Below, in pieces: positions 18,241 to 27,320 of a stretch of DNA of 64,000 bases. A program made the translations under genes and the position numbers. Each line of letters opens with the position of its first letter. The first letter of the stretch is position 1. The notes below the pieces were generated by a model. The model ran no database searches. It saw only the letters and a program-made list of their open reading frames with translations, and was not told the origin of the DNA. This stretch comes from Streptomyces fulvorobeus (GTDB lineage: Bacteria; Actinomycetota; Actinomycetes; Streptomycetales; Streptomycetaceae): NCBI RefSeq assembly GCF_013167895.1, contig NZ_BLWC01000001.1:5394001-5458000 (forward strand), given 5' to 3'.

Positions 18241-18738
18241 TCACTGCTCCCGGACGACCGCACGGACGTTCTCGATGCTCCCGCAGTCGGCCTTCAGGTG
18301 CTTCGCCCGGTCCCGGAGGAAGACCGCGCCGAGTTCGGTGCGGCGCTGGTCCGGCACGCTCTCCCGGGCTCCGTTGAGGATCGTGCGCTCCTCCTCGTCG
18401 AGGTGGTGGGTCACGGCCGATACGAGCTCTTCCAGCTTCTCGTCCCACTCGTCGGAGCCGACCTCCTCCACCTCCATCAGGGCCAGGAGCGCCTCGTTGC
18501 CCTCGTGGTGCTCCTCCTCCCCGTGCTCCACTTCCTCGTTGTCCACGTTGGCGAACCGCTTGAGCGCGGGGTAGACCTCGGCCTCCTCGGCCTCTCCGTG
18601 GGCGATCAGGAGCGCGGCGAACTCGCTGAGAGCCGTCTCCCGGTCCGCCTCGACACTCCTCATCCGCCGCAGCAGTTCTTCCATGGTGCGATGGTCCTCA
18701 AGAATCACGGCCACCACGTCACGAGCTTCGGACACCAC
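18241..18738 (-). CDS. Hemerythrin-like domain protein
   Basis: About 165 residues. A four-helix hemerythrin/HHE pattern with the expected metal ligands: 'LEDHRTMEELL', 'LIAHGEAEEAEVYPAL', 'HGEEEHHEGNEALL', 'VTHHLDEEERTIL'. Such proteins bind a di-iron centre and sense or carry oxygen or nitric oxide. Two adjacent GTG codons are possible starts; the second (18735) lies 6 bases after AGGAG and is better placed than the first. Cytoplasmic, monocistronic. Confidence 0.8.
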   Translation of the reverse strand: MVSEARDVVAVILEDHRTMEELLRRMRSVEADRETALSEFAALLIAHGEAEEAEVYPALKRFANVDNEEVEHGEEEHHEGNEALLALMEVEEVGSDEWDEKLEELVSAVTHHLDEEERTILNGARESVPDQRRTELGAVFLRDRAKHLKADCGSIENVRAVVREQ

Positions 18739-19099
18739 GAACTCCTCTCTTCGTCCAGTGCTCCGCTGCTACCCCCGGGAGGAGCGGACAAGCGGGCAGG
18801 TGGTGTCCGGTTTGCCGCGCGGACCGGCGGGACGGCTCGGGCCCGGAAGCCAGGAGTGCCCGCCCGGCATCGGCGACATTAGGCGGTGCTCGTACCGGAG
18901 ACCGGTCCGCGCATCGATCAAGCCGACTTCCCCCGTGCCGCGCCGGGGTACGTCACCCACCTCACCCGACGCCAATTCCGGCGGAGAGAATGCGAAGAGA
19001 GGGTGCTTATAGGGTCGGTTGCCGACATCGCCCCTCACTGACCGATATCCGGAGCGGTGCAGGCCATGGCTGATGCCTACTCCAAGCGAAGGGCCACCC
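18739..19099. other. Intergenic region between hemerythrin and glycoside-hydrolase-like genes
   Basis: 361 bases holding both divergent promoters. The stretch near 19000-19020 is locally AT-rich (GCTTATAGGG) and may be a -10 region for the plus-strand operon. I see no convincing inverted repeat or regulator site. Confidence 0.4.
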
Positions 19100-21562
19100 A
19101 TGGCAGACGACAAAGTCCAGGAAGCACAGCGGTGGGTGAATGCCACCTACGGCGGCGTGAGCGGTTACGTGCGCTGTCCGGAGGACGGCCGGACGGGCTG
19201 GTCCACCATGTACTCCCTGGTGATGGGCCTCCAGCACGAGCTGGGGATCTCCCCGGTCGTCGCCGGCTTCGGGCCGACGACGCTGGCACGGCTGGAGGCG
19301 CTCGGCAACATCGGGTTCGGCTGGAACAAGAACGCGAACATCGTCCGGATCATCCAGCACGGCCTGTTCTGCAAGGGCTACTGGGGTGCCAACGGGTACG
19401 GCGAGTTCGGGGCGGTCACCACCGAGGCGGTGGACGCGATGCGCGTCGACATGGGCCTGCCGGACGCCGGTTCGGGCACCGCCGGTGGCATCGTCACCCC
19501 GAGGATCTTCAAGTGCATCCTCAACATGGACGCCTATGTCGTCGTCGCCGGCGGCACCGACAAGATCCGTAGCATCCAGCAGTGGCTCAACGGCCGCTAC
19601 TGGAACCGGTCCGCCTACTCGATCGGCCCCTGCGACGGCATCTACTCACGGGACGTACAGAAGTCCCTGGTGATCGCCATCCAGTACGAGCTCGGGATCA
19701 GCGCCCCCAACGGGAACTTCGGTCCCACCACCCAGGAGGGCCTGCGCCAGCGCCCGATGCGCGAGGGCAGCACCGGGGTGTTCGTGGAGCTGTTCACGGC
19801 CGCCTGTGTCTTCAACGAGCCGGTGGTCATGCGAGGGCTCGACGACACCGAGGTGCGCACCACCTTCAAGAGCACCTTCGACTCCAAGACGAAGGAGTAC
19901 GTCGAGATCTTCCAGGAGTTCTCCCAGCTGTACAGGTCCGGGGTGGGCGACTTCGACACCTGGGCGCAGCTGCTGGTCTCCATGGGAAACGCCGACCGCA
20001 CGGCCACCGGGTCCGACACCCGCTTCGAGATCACCGCCTCCCGCGCCCGCTGGCTGTACGACAACGGCTACCGGCTCGTCGGCCGGTATCTGTACGACCC
20101 GCCGGGGTCCACCCTCGACAAGGAGATCAAGCCCGGCGAACTCCAGATCATCTTCAACGCGGGGCTGCGGGTCTTCCCCATCTACCAGGACAACGCGCGG
20201 AGGCTGGCCGACTTCACCTACAGCCAGGGTTACCAGCACGCCCTGAACGCTCACGCGCTGGCGACCAGTTACAAGTTCAACCGGGGCACCACGCTCTACT
20301 TCGCGGTGGACTACGACGCCCAGCAGTGGGAGATCGACCAAGCCATCGTCCCCTACTTCAACGGGGTGGTGGCGGGTCTCGCCAACCAGGGCAAGAAGTA
20401 CTTCCACGGGGTCTACGGCTCCCGCAACGTCTGCATCAACGTCACGCAGAGGACCAGCGCCCGCTTCTCGTTCGTCTCCGGCATGTCCTGGGGTTTCTCC
20501 GGCAACCTCGGCTATCCGCTGCCGGCGAACTGGGCGATCAACCAGATCAAGGAATTCAAGGTCACCAACGGCTCGGACACCTTCGACCTGGACCGGGACG
20601 TCTGGCGCACCAACAGCGAGCCGGGCGTGCGGGCCGTGGACGGCTCGTCCGGACCGGCCGACGGCTTCATCGCCTACGTCTCCCGGCTCTACAACCATGC
20701 CGTCGCGTACAAGTCCGAGAACAACGTCACCACGAACGCCAGCCGCCTGGTGATGGAGTACATCCGGCACGAGAAGTACAACGGCATCGCCTGGTGGTGG
20801 CTGGCCAACGCCTACGACGGTGACTTCGTCGAGTACTGCAACACCCGGGGCATGTCGGTGAGCGAGTCGTTCACCGACTCCATCACCGGCTACAGCCTGG
20901 ACGCCACCCACCTGATGGCCACGGCCAACGGCTTCCTGGAGAACCCCGACCCGAGCTCCAAGGGCTCCGCCACCGGCGGGGACGTGGCCGGCTGGGGTGG
21001 CGACATCATGACCTTCTGGGCGGACTGGCGGAACTCGGAGCAGGAGTACGCCTCCCCGCTCACCTTCAGCCAGGCCAAGCTGGCCATTCCCGGCACCGTT
21101 TCCAGCTTCGGCTTCACCGACATGGTCGAGGACGTCGACGGATACCTGCTGGCGAAGTACGTCGCCGGCGGCGGCAACATCGTCACCTGGGTGACGAACC
21201 ACTACAACAACGGAGGCGGTCTCACCCGCTTCCGCGACCACTTCGACCGGCGTTTCCAGAGCGCCACCAACGCCTACGAGGCGTGCCGGGACATCCTGCT
21301 CGGCGGGGACGAGGCCAAGATCGACCTGGCCCTGCTCAAGCTGATCACCGGCGCCGGCGCCGCACTGCCGGGCGACTACGTCCTGCTGCCCGGCGGCGGG
21401 GACAAGTTCAACTCCTTCTGCCGGGGCTTCTCCGACCGTCAGCTCTCCCTGATCGGCCTGGAGAACAGCCGGATCGCCACGTACCGGCAGAACCTCAAGA
21501 CCTACCGCGAGCAGGCCACCCAGCGGGCCGCCGCCAGGGACGGGAAGAGCGCGCGGAGTTAG
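19100..21562 (+). CDS. Large protein with PG-binding-like repeats and an Rv2525c-like glycoside-hydrolase domain
   Basis: 820 residues from ATG 19100, with GAAGGG 7 bases before it. About four peptidoglycan-binding-like repeats occupy residues 1-300 (for example 'VMGLQHELGISPVVAGFGPTT' minus its last residue, and a second copy 'AIQYELGISAPNGNFGPTT'). Residues about 305-505 match the DUF1906/Rv2525c GH25-like barrel: 'GYRLVGRYLYDPPG', 'LRVFPIYQDNA', 'TLYFAVDYDAQQWEID', 'YFHGVYGSRNV'. The last 300 residues are unrecognised. No signal peptide is visible, so export is unexplained. It leads a three-gene operon with a membrane protein and an exported M15-like protein, which points to cell-wall binding or hydrolysis. 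Confidence 0.8.
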   Translation: MADDKVQEAQRWVNATYGGVSGYVRCPEDGRTGWSTMYSLVMGLQHELGISPVVAGFGPTTLARLEALGNIGFGWNKNANIVRIIQHGLFCKGYWGANGYGEFGAVTTEAVDAMRVDMGLPDAGSGTAGGIVTPRIFKCILNMDAYVVVAGGTDKIRSIQQWLNGRYWNRSAYSIGPCDGIYSRDVQKSLVIAIQYELGISAPNGNFGPTTQEGLRQRPMREGSTGVFVELFTAACVFNEPVVMRGLDDTEVRTTFKSTFDSKTKEYVEIFQEFSQLYRSGVGDFDTWAQLLVSMGNADRTATGSDTRFEITASRARWLYDNGYRLVGRYLYDPPGSTLDKEIKPGELQIIFNAGLRVFPIYQDNARRLADFTYSQGYQHALNAHALATSYKFNRGTTLYFAVDYDAQQWEIDQAIVPYFNGVVAGLANQGKKYFHGVYGSRNVCINVTQRTSARFSFVSGMSWGFSGNLGYPLPANWAINQIKEFKVTNGSDTFDLDRDVWRTNSEPGVRAVDGSSGPADGFIAYVSRLYNHAVAYKSENNVTTNASRLVMEYIRHEKYNGIAWWWLANAYDGDFVEYCNTRGMSVSESFTDSITGYSLDATHLMATANGFLENPDPSSKGSATGGDVAGWGGDIMTFWADWRNSEQEYASPLTFSQAKLAIPGTVSSFGFTDMVEDVDGYLLAKYVAGGGNIVTWVTNHYNNGGGLTRFRDHFDRRFQSATNAYEACRDILLGGDEAKIDLALLKLITGAGAALPGDYVLLPGGGDKFNSFCRGFSDRQLSLIGLENSRIATYRQNLKTYREQATQRAAARDGKSARS

Positions 21563-21565
21563 CAC

Positions 21566-21994
21566 ATGGGTCTCATCCTCCTCGCGCTGCTTCTCCTGCT
21601 CCTGGCCGGCCCCGGGCTGTGGTTCTGGGGCCGGTCGCTGGCCACCGGAAGGTGGCGGCAGAGCGCCGGCTGGTTCGCCGGGACGGCGGTGCTGCTCCTC
21701 GTGGCGACCGGGACCACCTACCTGGTGGGCTCCATGGCCGGGACATCGCTGGACCCCGAGGAGTCGTGCCACGCCGTCGGGCAGAACTACGACAGGGCGT
21801 ACATCAGGGAGCACTTCGAGGAGCAGACCCGGTGGTTCCCGCTGCGCGACGCCTGCAACGCCGACCACGACCTGGTCCCGGTCTGGGTGAATCCGGCCCT
21901 GGTCGCACTCCCCACACTGGCCGTCGCCTCCCTGGTGTACTCCGCGAGGCCGGCCCTTCGTCATCGACAACGCACCAAGAAGGATACGCAGTGA
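21566..21994 (+). CDS. Small membrane protein in the cell-wall operon
   Basis: 142 residues, starting 3 bases after the previous stop with GGAG 7 bases upstream. Three hydrophobic segments: 'LILLALLLLLLAGPGLWFWG', 'GTAVLLLVATGTTYLVG', and 'PALVALPTLAVASLVYS'. The loop after segment 2 contains two cysteines ('EESCHAVGQ', 'DACNADHD'), likely outside the membrane and able to form a disulphide. Not recognised. Its TGA overlaps the GTG of the M15-like gene, so all three genes are translated together. Confidence 0.7.
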   Translation: MGLILLALLLLLLAGPGLWFWGRSLATGRWRQSAGWFAGTAVLLLVATGTTYLVGSMAGTSLDPEESCHAVGQNYDRAYIREHFEEQTRWFPLRDACNADHDLVPVWVNPALVALPTLAVASLVYSARPALRHRQRTKKDTQ

Positions 21995-22656
21995 CCGAAT
22001 TGACCAGGCGTCACATCATAGGCGCCACCGCCGGCCTGGCCGGCGCCGCAGCCATCGGGTCGCTGGGCGCGACACCCGCCCTGGCGGCGGACGCCCCGGC
22101 CAGGACGTGGACCGGGAGCCGGTCCGCCAACGGCTGGGAGATCCTCGCCGAGGCGGCGTCGTACGGCATCGAGGGCAGCGGACGTTCCGTCCGCCTGGCC
22201 GGTGGCGACGCGGCCACGATCCTGCTGCACGTGGCGCGCCGCTTCCACTACGAGATCGACGAGCTCCGGGCGGACGACGTGCGCGGCCACCGCACCTCCA
22301 GGAAGGTGCGGGAGTCCTACGAGTCGAACCACCTGTCGGGTACGGCGATCGAGATCAGGCGGCCGGTCTATCCACTCGGCTCCAAGGGCAACTTCTACGA
22401 GCAGGAGCTCGTGGTGATCCGCGACATCCTCGTGGAGCTCGACGGGGCGGTCGCGTGGGGAGGCGACTTCGCGACGCCCAAGGAGTCCCACTTCGAGATC
22501 GCTCTGAAGCCCGGCCACCCCAAGATCAAGGGAGTCGCCCGGAAGATCGAGGGGTGGAACGCCGGGACCGGCCGTGAAGGAGCGGGCTCCGTCGACGCCT
22601 TCGCGCCCGACCGGCGAGAGAAGTCCCGTGCCTTCGCCCGCCGCACAGCCGGCTGA
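21991..22656 (+). CDS. Tat-exported M15-like (D-Ala-D-Ala carboxypeptidase fold) protein
   Basis: 221 residues. Twin-arginine signal 'LTRRHIIGATAGLAGAAAIG', with cleavage probably after 'TPALAADA'. The M15 zinc-peptidase layout is visible: 'SNHLSGTAIEI' (family SNHxSGTAxD), 'WGGDFATPKESHFEI' with the HFE motif. The position that is Asp in the zinc site reads Glu here, which may weaken or alter catalysis. The middle resembles proteins acting on peptidoglycan stem peptides. Translationally coupled to the membrane protein before it; a terminator follows. Confidence 0.8.
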   Translation: MTELTRRHIIGATAGLAGAAAIGSLGATPALAADAPARTWTGSRSANGWEILAEAASYGIEGSGRSVRLAGGDAATILLHVARRFHYEIDELRADDVRGHRTSRKVRESYESNHLSGTAIEIRRPVYPLGSKGNFYEQELVVIRDILVELDGAVAWGGDFATPKESHFEIALKPGHPKIKGVARKIEGWNAGTGREGAGSVDAFAPDRREKSRAFARRTAG

Positions 22657-22674
22657 GCCGTCTCCCTGCGTGAC

Positions 22675-22714
22675 AGCGGCCTTCATCGCCCGGTTGGCGG
22701 CGGTGAAGGCCGCT
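22675..22714. terminator. Terminator of the cell-wall operon
   Basis: 11-bp arms AGCGGCCTTCA/TGAAGGCCGCT (22675-22685, 22704-22714) with an inner CGCC/GGCG stem, 19 bases after the M15-like stop. Confidence 0.75.
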
Positions 22715-22970
22715 TGCTGTCCCTGCCACCCCATGACGCCGTCTCGACCCGCGCGGGAGGAGTCTCGTGGCAGGCGGAGGGGAATGCGGGACTCACCCTC
22801 GGCCACTTGGTGCCGGAGGCAGGGCAGAAGTGGAGCAGGGCGGTCGACAGCCTTCTGAGAACTCGACGGGGGAGACCCCGGCGCGAGCTCCCCGGATACT
22901 CCCCGGCATCCTTCCCGAGTGCCCGTCATCCCGGCCGGTACGCGTAGACAACAGCGAGGTGCGAGGCCCT
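22715..22970. other. Intergenic region before the gamma-glutamyltransferase-like gene
   Basis: The frame of the downstream gene stays open through most of this stretch, but the upstream residues look non-coding in composition and do not match the family. I see no regulatory repeat. Confidence 0.35.
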
Positions 22971-24806
22971 GTGTTCACGACCCGACCGACCCTTCAGGGC
23001 ACCTTCGGCATGGTGTCCTCCACCCACTGGCTCGCCTCGCAGTCCGCCATGGCCGTCCTGGAGGACGGCGGGAACGCCTTCGACGCGGCCGTGGCCGCCG
23101 GCTTCGTCCTGCACGTCGTCGAGCCGCACCTCAACGGCCCGGCCGGCGAGGTCCCGATCATCCTGGCGCCGAAGGACGGCGAGGTGGAGGTGGTGTGCGG
23201 CCAGGGCCCCGCCCCGGCGGGCGCGACCGCCGCCCACTACCGCTCCCTCGGGCTCGGCCTCGTCCCCGGCACGGGCCCGCTCGCCGCCGCGGTCCCCGGC
23301 GCGTTCGACGCCTGGATGCTGCTGCTGCGCGACCACGGAACGAAGAGCGTCGAGCAGGTCCTGCGGTACGCCATCGGGTACGCCGAGGACGGCCACGCAC
23401 CCGTGGAGCGGGTCGGCCGGACCGTCGAGACCGTCCGTGAACTCTTCGAGACCCAGTGGCCCTCCTCCGCCGAGGTCTACCTCCCGGGCGGTGCCGCGCC
23501 CCAGCCGGGCGAGCTCTTCCGCAACCCCGCCCTCGCGGCCACCTGGCGACGCCTCATAGCCGAGGCCCGCGAGACCGGCGGCGATGACCGGGTCGCACAG
23601 ATCGACGCCGCCCGGTCCGTCTGGCGCGAGGGCTTCATCGCCGAGGCCCTGGTCCGCCAGGCCGCCGTCCCCACCACGGACACCAGCGGCGAGCGCCACA
23701 CCGGCACCCTCACCGCCGCCGACCTGGCCGGCTGGTCCGCCTCCTACGAGGCCCCCGTCACGTACGACTGGAACGGCTGGACGCTCGCCAAGGCCGGCGG
23801 CTGGAGCCAGGGCCCCGCCTTCCTCCAGCAGCTCGCCCTGCTCCCCGCCGAGCTGCCCGCCTACGGCTCGGCCGACTACGTGCACCTGCTCATCGAGGGC
23901 TGCAAGCTCGCCATGGCCGACCGGGAGGCGTGGTACGGCGACGCCGCCGACGTCCCCCTGGACGCCCTGCTCTCCGAGCCGTACAACACGGCCCGCCGCG
24001 CACTCGTCACCGCCACGGCCTCCTACGAGCTGCGCCCAGGAAGCCCCGGCGGTCGTGTCCCCGTCCTCAGCGGGCACGCCCGCGCCGTCGCCTCCGGCGA
24101 GGCGGGCTCCGACGCCCTGGGCGTCCCGGCGGCCGGCGCGGGTGAGCCGACCTTCGCCAGGGACGGCGCCGGGGAACCGGCCGTCCGCGCCGACGGCGCG
24201 ACACGCGGCGACACCTGCCACCTCGACGTCGTGGACCGCTGGGGCAACATGGTCTCCGCCACCCCCAGCGGCGGCTGGCTCCAGTCCAACCCGGTCGTGC
24301 CAGAGCTGGGCTTCCCGCTCGGCACCCGCCTCCAGATGGCCTGGCTCGACGAGGGCCTGCCGAACACCCTCACCCCGGGCCGCCGCCCCCGCACCACCCT
24401 GACCCCGTCCCTCGCCCTGCGCGACGGCGTCCCCGTCATGGCGTTCGGCACACCCGGCGGCGACCAGCAGGACCAGTGGCAGGTGCACTTCTTCCTGGCT
24501 GTCGCCCTGCGCGCCGAGGTCCGCGGCGGCCTCGACCTCCAGGGCGCCGTCGACGCCCCGAACTGGCACAACGACAGCTTCCCCGGCTCCTTCTTCCCAC
24601 GAGGCATGCGCCCCGGCAGCGTCACCGTCGAGGAGGGCATGGACCCCGCCGTCATCGCGGAGCTGCGCCGCCGCGGGCACGACGTCACGATCGGCGAGCC
24701 GTGGTCCGAGGGGCGCCTGTGCGCCGTCGCCCGCGGCCCGCGGACCGGAGTGCTGTCGGCGGCCGCCAACCCGCGCGGCATGCAGGGGTACGCGGTCGGC
24801 CGCTGA
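22971..24806 (+). CDS. Gamma-glutamyltransferase-like Ntn hydrolase
   Basis: 611 residues from GTG 22971 ('VFTTRPTLQGTFGMVSSTHW'). GGT layout: 'LASQSAMAVLEDGGNAFDAAVAAGF' (first 20 residues diagnostic), 'GPAGEVPIILA', 'AVPGAFDAWMLLLRDHG', and the small-subunit start 'GDTCHLDVVDRWGNMVSATPSG', where the Thr after Asp would be the autocatalytic nucleophile; the usual second Thr is Cys here. Near the end, 'TLTPSLALRDGVPVMAFGTPGGDQ' is typical. No signal peptide, so cytoplasmic. Substrate uncertain: glutathione-type gamma-glutamyl compounds or an acylated amine. Confidence 0.85.
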   Translation: MFTTRPTLQGTFGMVSSTHWLASQSAMAVLEDGGNAFDAAVAAGFVLHVVEPHLNGPAGEVPIILAPKDGEVEVVCGQGPAPAGATAAHYRSLGLGLVPGTGPLAAAVPGAFDAWMLLLRDHGTKSVEQVLRYAIGYAEDGHAPVERVGRTVETVRELFETQWPSSAEVYLPGGAAPQPGELFRNPALAATWRRLIAEARETGGDDRVAQIDAARSVWREGFIAEALVRQAAVPTTDTSGERHTGTLTAADLAGWSASYEAPVTYDWNGWTLAKAGGWSQGPAFLQQLALLPAELPAYGSADYVHLLIEGCKLAMADREAWYGDAADVPLDALLSEPYNTARRALVTATASYELRPGSPGGRVPVLSGHARAVASGEAGSDALGVPAAGAGEPTFARDGAGEPAVRADGATRGDTCHLDVVDRWGNMVSATPSGGWLQSNPVVPELGFPLGTRLQMAWLDEGLPNTLTPGRRPRTTLTPSLALRDGVPVMAFGTPGGDQQDQWQVHFFLAVALRAEVRGGLDLQGAVDAPNWHNDSFPGSFFPRGMRPGSVTVEEGMDPAVIAELRRRGHDVTIGEPWSEGRLCAVARGPRTGVLSAAANPRGMQGYAVGR

Positions 24807-24851
24807 CCGCCCGGCCGAGGCAACGCCGGCCGGCCGTGCTTAGCTGGAGAC

Positions 24852-25715
24852 ATGATCGATGACTTCCTCACCGAGAACGCTGAGAACGCCGGGAACGCCG
24901 GGAACGCCGGACACCTGACCCAGGTCGAGGCGGCGGTACGCGCAGCGGCCGCCGCCGAGATCATGCCGCGCTACCAGCAGCTCGCCTCCCACGAGATCAT
25001 CGAGAAGAGCGGCCCGCACGACCTGGTCACCACTGCCGACCGCCGCGCCGAGGAGCACCTCACCGACTCCCTCACCCGGCTGCTCCCCGGCTCCGTCGTC
25101 GTCGGCGAGGAGGCCGTCCACACCGACCCACGCGTGTACGACGAGCTCGGCGGCGAAGCACCCGTGTGGATCGTCGACCCGGTCGACGGCACCCGGCAGT
25201 TCGTCCGCGGCGAACCGGGCTTCTGCACCCTGGTGGCCCTCGCCCACCACGGTGAGGTCCTCGCCTCCTGGACGTACGCCGCCGCGCTCGACGAGATGGC
25301 GATCGCGGTACGCGGCCGTGGCGCCACCCTGAACGGGAAGCCGCTGCACGCCGGCTCGCCCGCGCCCGGCGCCGTCCTGAAGGTGGCGATGTCCCACCCC
25401 GACTTCACTTCTGACGCCCAGAAGCGCGCCCTGCTGGGGCTGCGCACCGCAGGCATCGACGCCCGGCCCTGCGGGTCGGCGGGCCTGGAATACCTCGCCG
25501 TCGCCTGCGGCGCCCAGGACGCGATCGCGTTCAACTGGGAGTTCGCCTGGGACCACGCGGCGGGCCTGCTCCTGGTCACCGAGGCGGGCGGCGCGCAGTC
25601 CACGCTCTCCGGCGCCACGTTCCGTATCACCGGCGGCAACGACCTGCCCTTCACGGCGGCCCGCGACGAGACCACCAGGGACCGCGTTCTCGCGGCCCTG
25701 CGCACCGGGGCCTGA
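24852..25715 (+). CDS. Inositol monophosphatase-family phosphatase
   Basis: 287 residues. Metal and phosphate motifs: '[14 protein letters not shown]', Glu-Glu in '[10 protein letters not shown]', '[15 protein letters not shown]' (DPxDGT), and '[18 protein letters not shown]' (WDxAAG). Such enzymes remove phosphate from inositol, histidinol or PAP-type substrates; this one cannot be assigned. The N-terminus contains a three-residue repeat ([13 protein letters not shown]) encoded by a 9-base tandem repeat before the conserved fold begins, a tail that could vary in length between strains. Confidence 0.85.
   Translation: MIDDFLTENAENAGNAGNAGHLTQVEAAVRAAAAAEIMPRYQQLASHEIIEKSGPHDLVTTADRRAEEHLTDSLTRLLPGSVVVGEEAVHTDPRVYDELGGEAPVWIVDPVDGTRQFVRGEPGFCTLVALAHHGEVLASWTYAAALDEMAIAVRGRGATLNGKPLHAGSPAPGAVLKVAMSHPDFTSDAQKRALLGLRTAGIDARPCGSAGLEYLAVACGAQDAIAFNWEFAWDHAAGLLLVTEAGGAQSTLSGATFRITGGNDLPFTAARDETTRDRVLAALRTGA
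24873..24908 (+). repeat. 9-base tandem repeat in coding sequence
   Basis: Four 9-base units (GAGAACGCT, GAGAACGCC, then two copies of GGGAACGCC) encode the Asn-Ala-Glu/Gly repeat at the N-terminus of the IMPase-like protein. Confidence 0.85.
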
Positions 25716-25792
25716 CCAGGCCCCGCGCCCCTGGTGCCGGCGGCCCGGAATATCCTGGGTGCCCTGGCCCCCGGCTGACAAGGAGTCCCAAG

Positions 25793-27207
25793 GTGCCGTC
25801 GATGCTCGATGCAGTCGTCGTGGGGGCGGGGCCGAACGGACTCACCGCCGCGGTCGAGTTGGCCCGCAGGGGCTTCTCGGTGGAGGTGTTCGAGGCCCGG
25901 GACACGATCGGTGGCGGGGCCCGGACGGAAGAGCTCACCCTCCCGGGCTTCCGCCACGACCCGTGCTCGGCCGTGCATCCGCTCGGCATAGGGTCACCCG
26001 CCTTCCGGGCCATGCCGCTGGACCGCCACGGGCTGCGATGGCTCCAGCCCGAGCTGTCGCTCGCCCACCCCTTCCCGGACGGCTCCGCCGCCGTGCTCAC
26101 CCGGTCGGTGGGCGAGAGCGCGATGTCACTGGGAGCGCGGGACGCGGGGGCCTACCGCCGTCTGGTCGCACCGCACATCGGGCACTGGGACACCCTGGCC
26201 GCCGACTTCCTGCGCACCCCCTGGGACGGGCTGCCCCGGGACCCGTACCGGCTCGCACGCTTCGGGCTGGTCGGCCTCCAGCCCGCCGGCTGGATCGCCC
26301 GCCGGTTCCACGGCCCCAGGGCGCGGGGTCTCATCGCCGGGCTCGCCGCCCACTCCATCGCTCCCACCAGCGGATTCGCCACCGGCGCCATCGCCCTCGT
26401 CTTCGCGCTCGCCGCCCACGAGAACGGCTGGCCCGTGCCGTACGGCGGCTCCCAGGCCATCTCCGACGCACTCGCCTCCTACCTGCGGGAGCTGGGCGGC
26501 ACCATCCGCACCGGCACCGAGGTCAGGCGCCTGGACGAGCTGCCGCCCGCCCGTGCCTACGTCTTCGACACCTCGCCGACCGCCCTCGCCCGGATCGCGG
26601 GCCTCGGCAGCGCGTACCGCGGCTACCGGTACGGGGCCTCCACCTTCAAGATCGATTACGCGCTGTCCGGCCCGGTCCCCTGGACCGCGAAGGACGCCAG
26701 GCGGGCCGGCACCGTCCACATCGGACCCACCGAGGGAGAGATCGACAGCGCCCTGCGCGCCGCGGTCGGCGGCCGTGACCCCGATGTCCCCTTCCTGATC
26801 ACCGCTCAGCCCTCCCTCGTCGACCCGTCCCGGGCACCGGAGGGCCGCCACGTCTTCTGGGTGTACGGGCATGTGCCCGCGGGCTGGAAGGGGGACGCCA
26901 CCGAGGTCATCGAGCGGCAGCTCGAACGCTTCGCGCCCGGTTTCCGCGACCTGGTCCTCGCCCGAGCCGTCGCGGGACCCCCGAACTCGCCGCCCGCAAC
27001 GCCAACTACGTGGGCGGTGACATCGCCTGCGGTGCCTTCTCCGGTCTCCAGACGCTGATCCGCCCCAAACTGGCCCGCGTGCCGTACGCCACCGCGCACC
27101 CGGCGGTCTTCCTCTGTTCATCGGCCACCCCGCCCGGGCCGGGCGTGCACGGCATGTCGGGGCACCACGCGGCGAAGGCGGTCTGGCGGCGACTGCGGAA
27201 CAGCTGA
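25793..27207 (+). CDS. FAD-dependent oxidoreductase (phytoene-desaturase-like), frame break
   Basis: 471 residues after correction. Start GTG 25793 follows AAGGAG by 7 bases. N-terminal dinucleotide fold '[21 protein letters not shown]', written here in full at 21 positions less the first Ala, then '[19 protein letters not shown]'. The C-terminal frame continues '[17 protein letters not shown]' and ends '[18 protein letters not shown]', the usual FAD-contacting end of the amine-oxidase/CrtI group. One extra C in the run 26978-26982 joins 'VAGPP' to '[12 protein letters not shown]'. No carotenoid genes are near, so the substrate is unknown. Confidence 0.85.
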
Positions 27208-27320
27208 ACCCCGGCCTCCGCCCCCGTCCGGTGCCGGCCGATCCGGGGGGCCCTGGCAGGCGAAGGCTGATGTCGGATTTCCGCCAGCCCCAGGGTCCCC
27301 GTGTGCTCCATCCTTGGACC

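Noticed and set aside
19100-22656. Prophage lysis cassette
   Set aside because: No integrase, terminase, capsid, tail or holin genes are adjacent and base composition matches the surroundings; the operon looks chromosomal.
22926-24680. A 584-codon frame opposite the gamma-glutamyltransferase-like gene
   Set aside because: No recognisable domain; shadow of the plus-strand gene.
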